A stretch of DNA of 64,000 bases from assembly GCA_963830385.1 (NCBI GenBank), contig CAWHMD010000009.1, positions 846,449-910,448 on the forward strand. Direction: 5' to 3'. Both the position numbers and the translations under genes were made by a program. Under the pieces are notes generated by a model. That model saw nothing but the letters and a program-made list of their open reading frames with translations. It did no database searches and had not been told where the DNA came from. Shown here piece after piece: positions 58,056-64,000 of this stretch. This DNA is from Bog-532 sp963830385. GTDB taxonomy: Bacteria > Actinomycetota > Actinomycetes > Streptosporangiales > Streptosporangiaceae. Numbering within the stretch: position 1 is the first letter of the stretch; each line of letters begins with the position of its first letter.

Positions 58056-60947
58056 ATGACCGACAGCGGCACGCTTCCACCCGATAGGCCCGCTGGCCTG
58101 AGTGACCGGTCACCGCTGGCTGATCTTTCTATCGCGGCCGTGGCGGGGGTCGCGGTGTCCCGGCGGGATGCCTTGCTGGCGACCAAGCTGCATGCGCCCG
58201 GGCCGCCGCCGGGTTTTGTCCCGCGTCCGCGCCTGGTCCAGGCGCTCGGTGACGGGCTGGCCAGAGGCCGGATGCTGGTGTGTGCTCCGGCCGGATCCGG
58301 CAAGACGGCGCTGCTGGCCGCCTGGGTCCGCGGCCGCGGGCGGCCGGTGGCGTGGCTGGGCCTGGATAGCGGCGACAGCGACCCGGCCCGGTTCTGGCGC
58401 TACGTGGTGGCCGCATTGGACCAGGCCCGGCCGGGGCTGGCCGGGCGGGTGGGGCCGCCAGCCCTGGGTTCGGCTGAAGGGCTGGTGACAGCCCTGATCA
58501 ACGAGCTGGCCGCCGGTCCCGGCCCGGAGGAGGTGCTGCTGGTCCTGGATGACTACCACCTGGTCGATTCCGGGCCGGTGCACCAGTCGGTGGCGTTCTT
58601 GCTGGAGAACCTGCCGCCGGGGCTGCGAGTAGCGGTATCGAGCCGGGCTGACCCGCCGCTGCCGCTGGCCCGGCTGCGGGCCCGCGGCCAGCTGACCGAG
58701 CTGCGCGCCGCCGACCTGCGCTTCACCGCTGAGGAGGCGGCGGACCTGCTGGCCGAGATGGCTGGGCCGGCCCTGCCGGCCGCGGCGGTAGCGGCGCTGA
58801 CGGCCCGCACCGAGGGGTGGGCGACGGGGCTGCAGCTGGCCGGGCTGTCGCTGCGCGGGCACGCGGATGCGGGCGAATTTGTGGCGGCGTTCAGCGGCAG
58901 CCACCGATTCGTGCTGGACTACCTGGCCGATGAGGTCCTTGACCGCCAGCCCGGGCCGGTGCGCTCGTTCTTGCTGGAGACCTCGGTGCTGGAGCGGCTG
59001 TCGGGACAGCTGTGTGACACGGTCACCGGCCGGGCCGACAGCCAGGTGATGCTGCAGGAGATCGAGCGGTCGGGCCTGTTCTTGGTGCCGCTGGATGACG
59101 TGCGCGGCTGGTGGCGCTACCACCACCTGTTCGCCGATCTGCTGCGTGCCCGGCTGCAGGATGAGCAGCCCAGCCGTGTGCAGGCGCTGCACCGGGCCGC
59201 AGCCGCCTGGTGCGAGCAGCATGACCTGGCCGATGACGCGGTGCGGCACGCGCTGGCCGCCGGGGAAACGGCCTGTGCGGCGCGGTTGGTGGAGCGGCAC
59301 GTCGAGACGCTGCTCGGCCGCAGCGAGGGCGCGACCCTGCGCCGCTGGCTGTCGGCGCTGCCGGCCGAGTCGGTCCGCGATCGTCCGCGCCTGTGCCTGG
59401 CCCAGGCCTATACGGCCGCCCAGGGCTTCCAGCTGGAAACGCTCGAGGCCCTGCTCGATGACGCCGAGCGCGGCCTCGCGGCCAGCGGCGACGAACCGTA
59501 CTGGGATCCCGCTGGGCGGCCGGCGAGCGTCCTGGCTAACGTCCCGGCCGCGATCGCGTTCCTGCGTGCCTTGCTCGCGCGGCTGCGCGGCGACGCCGCA
59601 CTGGCGGTCGGCTATCACCGGCAGGCCCTGGACCACCTGGGCGAGGACGACTGGCTGCTGCACTGTTTCGTGCGCTGGAATCAGGCGGTGACCGACTGGC
59701 TGGAAGGCCGGGTCGGGTCAGCCGAGCGGGACCTGGCCGAGGTGCTCGCCGAGCTGCGGGGGGCCGGCGAAGCGATCCGCCGCACAGGCGGCGAGCCCAC
59801 GGAGGTCCTCCGTGCGGTCGAAGGCGGCGCGGAGTTCTTCGCGGGCTTTCTGGCCATGCGCGTCCGCTACGACCTGGGCCAGGTGCAGCGCGTCCGGGGC
59901 AACCTGGATGCGGCCCAGGCCACCTACCAGCAAGCGCTGGAGGAGGCCGGCGGGAGCAGCCGGGCCCCCCACCTGGGCCTGGCGCACATCGGCTTGGCCC
60001 AGGTCCTGTACGAGCGGGACCAGCTGACCGCCGCCCTGGACCACGCCACCGAGGGTGCCGCACTGTGCCGGCAGCTTGCCTCCACCCCGTCGCTGGCCGC
60101 TGGCCTGGCTGTCGTGGCCCGGATCCGGCAGGCGCATGGTGACGCGGCCGGGGCCGCGGAGGCGATGGGCGAGGCCGGGCAGGCCGGGCCGGGCCCGCAG
60201 GTGATCGCGCTGTTCAACCCGGTGCCGTCGCAGCGGGCGCGGCTGCTGCTGACCCAGGGCGACGCCCGTGCGGCAGTCCAGTGGGCAACGGCCGCTGGTC
60301 TCAGCCCAGACGACGAGCCCGATTACGGGCGGGAGCCGGCGTATCTGGTGCTGGCTCGGGGGCTGCTCGCCCACCACGACCGCAGGCCTGCACTGACGCT
60401 GCTGGGCCGGCTGCTCGGCGCCGCGGCCAGCCAGGGCCGGACCGGCAGCGTCATCGAGATCCAGGTGCTGCGGGCCCTGGCGCTGACCACCCACGGTGAT
60501 CATGCCGGCGCCGCCGGCGCGCTGACCGAAGCGGTTACGCTCGCCGGAAGGCACGGCTACATGCGGGTCCTGGCCGACGAGGGCGCGCCGATGCTCGCTC
60601 TGCTCGCCGGCCTGCCTGCTGCCCGGCCGGGGCAGCGGCACGCGGCTGGCCGCATCGACCCCGGCTACCTGGCCGCGCTGCTGCGCGCCTGCGGCCCGGG
60701 GGACGCCGGGCAGCCGCACAGGCGGGCCGGCGCCGCGCCGCCGAGCCTGGCCGAGCCGCTGACCGGCCGCGAGCTGGAGGTGCTGCGGCTGCTCGCCGCG
60801 GGCAGGTCAAACCAGCGCATCGCCCACGACCTGGTGGTGGCGCTCGACACGGTCAAAAAGCACGTGACCCACATCCTGGCCAAGCTCGGCGCCGCCAACC
60901 GCACCGAGGCCGCCGACCGGGCCCGACAGCTTGGCCTGATCCCCTAA
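58056..60947 (+). CDS. MalT-type LuxR-family ATPase regulator
   Basis: 963 residues. The P-loop CAPAGSGKTALLAAWV (about 76-91) and Walker B LLVLDDYHLVD mark the STAND ATPase; a TPR-like helical region fills about 400-870. The C-terminal HTH is LTGRELEVLRLLAAGRSNQRIAHDLVVALDTVKKHVTHILAKLGAANRTEA. The ATG is preceded by a weak AGAC site. It lies directly upstream of the DrrAB-type exporter and its 97-bp element, so it is the most likely regulator of that module. The inducer is unknown. Confidence 0.9.
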   Translation: MTDSGTLPPDRPAGLSDRSPLADLSIAAVAGVAVSRRDALLATKLHAPGPPPGFVPRPRLVQALGDGLARGRMLVCAPAGSGKTALLAAWVRGRGRPVAWLGLDSGDSDPARFWRYVVAALDQARPGLAGRVGPPALGSAEGLVTALINELAAGPGPEEVLLVLDDYHLVDSGPVHQSVAFLLENLPPGLRVAVSSRADPPLPLARLRARGQLTELRAADLRFTAEEAADLLAEMAGPALPAAAVAALTARTEGWATGLQLAGLSLRGHADAGEFVAAFSGSHRFVLDYLADEVLDRQPGPVRSFLLETSVLERLSGQLCDTVTGRADSQVMLQEIERSGLFLVPLDDVRGWWRYHHLFADLLRARLQDEQPSRVQALHRAAAAWCEQHDLADDAVRHALAAGETACAARLVERHVETLLGRSEGATLRRWLSALPAESVRDRPRLCLAQAYTAAQGFQLETLEALLDDAERGLAASGDEPYWDPAGRPASVLANVPAAIAFLRALLARLRGDAALAVGYHRQALDHLGEDDWLLHCFVRWNQAVTDWLEGRVGSAERDLAEVLAELRGAGEAIRRTGGEPTEVLRAVEGGAEFFAGFLAMRVRYDLGQVQRVRGNLDAAQATYQQALEEAGGSSRAPHLGLAHIGLAQVLYERDQLTAALDHATEGAALCRQLASTPSLAAGLAVVARIRQAHGDAAGAAEAMGEAGQAGPGPQVIALFNPVPSQRARLLLTQGDARAAVQWATAAGLSPDDEPDYGREPAYLVLARGLLAHHDRRPALTLLGRLLGAAASQGRTGSVIEIQVLRALALTTHGDHAGAAGALTEAVTLAGRHGYMRVLADEGAPMLALLAGLPAARPGQRHAAGRIDPGYLAALLRACGPGDAGQPHRRAGAAPPSLAEPLTGRELEVLRLLAAGRSNQRIAHDLVVALDTVKKHVTHILAKLGAANRTEAADRARQLGLIP

Positions 60948-60963
60948 TACTGTCCCCAGCCTG

Positions 60964-61060
60964 CCCGGTGCCACCTTCGGGTGAGGGATCGCCGCGCGGC
61001 GACATTCCACCCGGCAGCCACTTTCGGGTGACGCCCCACGGCAGCCGGAATCCGTACCGT
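60964..61060 (+). promoter_or_regulatory. 97-bp shared control element, copy 1
   Basis: An ungapped 97-bp match to 63131-63227 with about 10 differences. It contains a CACCTTCGGGTG hairpin, the perfect palindrome TCGCCGCGCGGCGA (60989-61002), a second CACTTTCGGGTG-type hairpin, and ends in GTACCGT. It lies 57 bases before the exporter ATPase ATG. It probably holds the promoter and binding sites of a common regulator. Confidence 0.75.
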
Positions 61061-61117
61061 CTCCTGAAGAGCTGGAGCTGCGTGCGGTGCGGCGGGCCCA
61101 TAGACCTGAGGAGCGAA

Positions 61118-62098
61118 ATGGACAGCACCAGCGAGGAATACACCGTCGACCGGGCCGCCGGCCCGGCGCGGTCTGAACCGGTGGTCAGCGTGCGCGGCCT
61201 GGTCAAGCGCTACGGCGGCCACGAGGCGGTGGCGGACATTGATCTGGAGGTGCGACGGGGAAAGATCTTCGCCTTCCTGGGCCCGAACGGCGCAGGCAAG
61301 ACCACCACGGTAGAGATCCTCGAAGGCTTCCGGCCGCGCACCGCGGGACACGTTGCTGTCCTGGGGCACGACCCGGCCATGGCGGGCGGCGCCTGGCGGA
61401 ACCGGGTGGGCGTGGTCTTGCAGGAGTCGCAGCCCGAGCCCGGCCTGTCCGTGCGGGAATGCCTGGCGTTGTACGCCGGGATCTATCGCGCGCCGCGGGA
61501 TATCGACGAGACCATCGCCTTGGTCGGTCTCACCGGCAAGGCGGCCACGCTCGGCACCAGACTGTCGGGTGGCCAGCGGCGGCGGCTCGATTTCGCCCTC
61601 GCCCTGATCGGCGATCCGGAGCTCATCTTCCTGGACGAGCCGACCACTGGTTTCGACCCGTCCGCCCGACGGGCCGCCTGGCAGGTCGTGGCCGGACTCC
61701 GGCTACTCGGCAAGACCATTTTCCTGACCACGCATTACATGGACGAGGCGGAATACCTGGCCGACCGGATAGCGGTGCTGTCCGGCGGCCACATCGTGGC
61801 TGAGGGGACGCCGGACACGCTGGGCGGACGCGACCGCATGACCACCGCCATCAGCTTCACGCTCCCGGACCACCTGCACGCGCGTGACCTGCCACCCGGG
61901 CTGAGCCCGCTGGCCGAGCCAGGGCCGGGAGGAGTGACGGTCCTGCGCAGCCAGAGCCCGCTGATCCACTTGCAGCTGCTCGGGAACTGGGCGCTCGGCC
62001 GCGGCGTGGACCTGCCCGATCTCGACGTGCACCGGCCGACCCTGGAGGAGGTCTACCTCTTCCTGACCGGGCCCGCGGGCACGAAGGATCAGCAATGA
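61118..62098 (+). CDS. DrrA-type ABC transporter ATPase
   Basis: 326 residues from ATG 61118 behind GAGGAG; the longer frame overlaps the control element. Walker A is GPNGAGKTTTVEIL, the ABC signature RLSGGQRRRLDFALAL and Walker B LIFLDEPTTGFDPSAR, with the H-loop TTHYMDEAEYL. The C-terminal tail (about 240-326) is typical of DrrA-type exporter ATPases. It is paired with the permease by an ATGA-like overlap of four bases. It exports a drug or lipid-like substrate, which is not known. Confidence 0.93.
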   Translation: MDSTSEEYTVDRAAGPARSEPVVSVRGLVKRYGGHEAVADIDLEVRRGKIFAFLGPNGAGKTTTVEILEGFRPRTAGHVAVLGHDPAMAGGAWRNRVGVVLQESQPEPGLSVRECLALYAGIYRAPRDIDETIALVGLTGKAATLGTRLSGGQRRRLDFALALIGDPELIFLDEPTTGFDPSARRAAWQVVAGLRLLGKTIFLTTHYMDEAEYLADRIAVLSGGHIVAEGTPDTLGGRDRMTTAISFTLPDHLHARDLPPGLSPLAEPGPGGVTVLRSQSPLIHLQLLGNWALGRGVDLPDLDVHRPTLEEVYLFLTGPAGTKDQQ

Positions 62099-62871
62099 TC
62101 AAGATGGCCCTGCACCTGTCCGGTTACGACCTTCGTGCCTTCGCCCGCAACCGGCAGTGGCAGTTCTTCACCCTGGCCCTGCCGGTGCTGTTCCTGGTGA
62201 TCTTCGCGTCGGTGTTCGGCGGCAGCGGGCACACCACCGCGGTCGCAGGCGGCCAGATCGGCACATCGGCGTACTACGTGCCCGGCATCATCGCCCTCGG
62301 GGTGATCGCGGCGTGCTTCGGCAACCTGGTGGCCTCGGTGACCGCGCAGCGCGAACGCGGCGTGCTGAAGCGGCGGCGGGCAACCCCCGCCCCGGCCGCT
62401 GCGGTCATCGCCGGGCGCGTGCTCACCGCGGCCGTCGTCGCGGTGGTCATGGCCGCCGTCCTGCTCGGCATCGGCTGGGCCGCCTACGGCGCCCACGTCC
62501 CCGGCCGGACCGCCCTGGCGCTCGCGGTCACCATAGTGACCGGCGCCGCCTCCTTCTGCTGCCTGGGTTACGCGCTCACCTCGCTCATCCGCAACGACGA
62601 TGCCGCGCTGCCCACCACCACCGCGATCACACTGCCGCTGTACTTCGTCTCTGGCGTGTTCGTCCCCATCGCGGCACTGCCGCACTGGCTGGCAGACGCC
62701 GGGGAACTCTTCCCCGTCCGCCACCTGGCCGACGCGCTGCTCGTCGCCTACAACCCGCACACCACGGGTCTGGGGTTCGCCGGCCGGGACCTGCTGATCG
62801 TGGCGGCCTGGGGAACCGCAGGCCTCCTCATCGCTGTCCGCACGTTCAGCTGGCTGCCGCTCGGACGCTAA
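62095..62871 (+). CDS. DrrB-type ABC transporter permease
   Basis: 258 residues with six membrane helices. The family blocks are FTLALPVLFLVIFASVFGG, YYVPGIIALGVIAACFGNLV, ERGVLKRRRATPAPAAAVIAGR, and GVFVPIAALPHWLADAGELFPVRHLADAL. It forms the membrane pore of the exporter with the ATPase encoded just upstream. Confidence 0.92.
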   Translation: MIKMALHLSGYDLRAFARNRQWQFFTLALPVLFLVIFASVFGGSGHTTAVAGGQIGTSAYYVPGIIALGVIAACFGNLVASVTAQRERGVLKRRRATPAPAAAVIAGRVLTAAVVAVVMAAVLLGIGWAAYGAHVPGRTALALAVTIVTGAASFCCLGYALTSLIRNDDAALPTTTAITLPLYFVSGVFVPIAALPHWLADAGELFPVRHLADALLVAYNPHTTGLGFAGRDLLIVAAWGTAGLLIAVRTFSWLPLGR

Positions 62872-62919
62872 ACCCGCACAGCTACGCACCCACCCACCCA
62901 CCGTCGCAGGAGGAAGACC

Positions 62920-63096
62920 ATGGCCAAGCAACTCCAGACCCAAGCCGGACGATGCCCCACGCACGGAAGAGTCCAGGCAACGCGCGAGATCCCGGAAATC
63001 GGATTCCCCTTCGTCGTCTACGCCATCTGGCGGAGCGCCGCCCAGCGCCGCCCGTTCCTCTGCCCCGAATGCGGAACAGCCGTCCAGGCACACTGA
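62920..63096 (+). CDS. 58-residue zinc-ribbon microprotein
   Basis: Begins ATG 62920 behind AGGAGG and ends TGA 63094-63096. It starts MAKQLQTQAGRCPTHG and ends with CPECGTAVQAH, giving CPTHG and CPEC pairs about 37 residues apart, a small zinc ribbon. The middle (EIGFPFVVYAIWRSA) is hydrophobic. It is downstream of the exporter genes and likely co-transcribed. The function is unknown. Confidence 0.72.
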   Translation: MAKQLQTQAGRCPTHGRVQATREIPEIGFPFVVYAIWRSAAQRRPFLCPECGTAVQAH

Positions 63097-63130
63097 GCCA
63101 ACCAGCGCATCGCTCACGCCCCCGTCCGGC

Positions 63131-63227
63131 CCCGGTACCACCTTCGGGTGAGGGATCGCCGCGCGGCGACATTCCACCCGGCAGGCACCTTCAGGTGACG
63201 CCACCCGGCGGCCTGTATTCGTACCGT
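63131..63227 (+). promoter_or_regulatory. 97-bp shared control element, copy 2
   Basis: Aligns without gaps to 60964-61060. The palindrome TCGCCGCGCGGCGA is at 63156-63169, with the same CACCTTCGGGTG hairpin and terminal GTACCGT. It lies 43 bases before the ATG of the next gene. Confidence 0.75.
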
Positions 63228-63270
63228 TCCCTTGACGAGCCGGGCTTTCCATCTGCTCCTGGAGGATGTC

Positions 63271-64000
63271 ATGTACGACCCGCCCGCCTACCTATGGGTG
63301 ATCACCATCGCCGGGCCCGCCGCGGTCGCGGCCCTGATCTGCAACGTGCTGTACGGCGGCGCGGTGCGCGCGGGCCTGGGCCGCAGGCGCGCGGCGCTGC
63401 TGGCCGGGGCCGCAGCCGTCGTGTTCGGCGGCTGGCTCACCGCGAGCGCGGTGATCGCGGGGCAGGGCTGGTACCGCACGCTGCCCTGGTTCCCGCTCGC
63501 GGTGATCGGGTACCTGGGCGTCCTGCTGGCCCTGCGCCGGATCCCGATGGTGGCGCGTGCCCTGGCAGCGCCGGGCGCGGCCAGCCGCCTGGAGTATCCG
63601 CACACACCGCGAGTGGTCGGGGTGGTCTTCCTGCTCTATCTGGCCCTGGGCCATCTGCCCGCGCTGTTCGCCCTGCCCGCGGGCCTCGGGGACATCGCCT
63701 CCGGCATCGCCGCGCCGCTGGTCGCGCGCAGGCTCGCCCGCGGCACCGGCCGTCGCGCCGGCCTGTGGTTCAACGCGTTCGGCATGACCGACCTGGTCGT
63801 GGCCCTGACCCTCGGCGCCCTCACCGCATTCCACCTGCTCAACGTCCACCCGTCCAGCGCGCCGATCACACAACTGCCGCTCGCGCTGATCCCGACAGCG
63901 ACCGTGCCGCTGTTTTTCGCCCTGCACATCACGGCCGTGTCCGCGCTGGTACGGACTCCGCGGACACCGCTGCCCTCCGCCGCTCTGCTCACTGCCACCG
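63271..64000 (+). CDS. Membrane protein, 3' end outside window
   Basis: About 243 residues from ATG 63271 (GGAGG upstream) to the right edge, with no stop. About seven hydrophobic helices are visible, near 5-22, 40-62, 70-88, 115-135, 138-152, 175-195 and 210-232. No family is recognised. The identical upstream 97-bp element suggests it is regulated together with the exporter. Confidence 0.78.
   Translation, partial: MYDPPAYLWVITIAGPAAVAALICNVLYGGAVRAGLGRRRAALLAGAAAVVFGGWLTASAVIAGQGWYRTLPWFPLAVIGYLGVLLALRRIPMVARALAAPGAASRLEYPHTPRVVGVVFLLYLALGHLPALFALPAGLGDIASGIAAPLVARRLARGTGRRAGLWFNAFGMTDLVVALTLGALTAFHLLNVHPSSAPITQLPLALIPTATVPLFFALHITAVSALVRTPRTPLPSAALLTAT

Noticed and set aside
1..64000. 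CRISPR array, tRNA, rRNA or integrase-bounded mobile island
   Set aside because: No evenly spaced repeats with spacers were found, no cloverleaf or rRNA segment was recognised, and no integrase or transposase motifs occur in any frame read.

Overview
The window is a GC-rich stretch of an actinomycete chromosome. Evidence for this is the strong G/C bias at third codon positions, frequent GTG/TTG starts, F420-dependent enzymes, a menaquinone-pathway MenB, an MptB-like mannosyltransferase, a Ser/Thr protein kinase and very large LuxR-type ATPase regulators. No rRNA, tRNA, CRISPR array, phage module, transposase or replication origin was seen. The species cannot be named from the sequence alone; a filamentous or soil actinomycete outside the best-known models is my inference.

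Layout. 1-13.9 kb: the end of a secreted ScyD/ScyE-like protein, small unknowns, a YihY/BrkB membrane protein, a LacI regulator with a desaturase/Rieske ferredoxin pair and two matching operators, a divergent XRE regulator/quinone-reductase-like pair, a pyruvoyl-dependent decarboxylase of the phosphatidylserine decarboxylase superfamily, a phosphotransferase, a methyltransferase next to a hydrolase remnant, and a Ser/Thr kinase with a membrane partner. 14-20 kb: a frameshifted ornithine-decarboxylase-like gene, a GNAT-type protein, and a two-component system whose kinase is also frameshifted. 20-32 kb: a lactate permease, a TetR/F420 redox module, an arabinoside-utilisation locus (GH51 enzyme, ABC importer, LacI) and an ArsR-SRPBCC-DUF899 operon. 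32-34.4 kb: a DNA glycosylase and a VOC/AraC pair.

34.4-49.3 kb is an envelope-glycan region. It has RmlB, a nucleotide-sugar dehydrogenase fused to a flippase-like membrane domain, a GT2 polyprenyl-phosphate glycosyltransferase, two large GT-C-like membrane proteins, an MptB-like mannosyltransferase, a further large membrane protein and a LuxR ATPase regulator. The five minus-strand genes from 44.2 to 35.3 kb are mostly joined by 4-base overlaps or short gaps, so they probably form one operon. 49.4-56.7 kb holds two TetR regulators, three SDR oxidoreductases, MenB, a leaderless ArsR operon and two gene remnants. 56.8-64 kb holds a cysteine-dioxygenase/rhodanese fusion, a MalT-like LuxR regulator and a DrrAB-type exporter. 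A 97-bp element lies upstream of drrA and again upstream of the last gene; it looks like a shared control region.

The most notable points are the dehydrogenase-flippase fusion, the duplicated 97-bp element, a 16-bp sequence repeated four times (three copies between genes, one spanning a stop codon), several operator pairs that match adjacent regulators, and a run of decayed or frameshifted genes. Some of the frameshifts may be one-base assembly errors.
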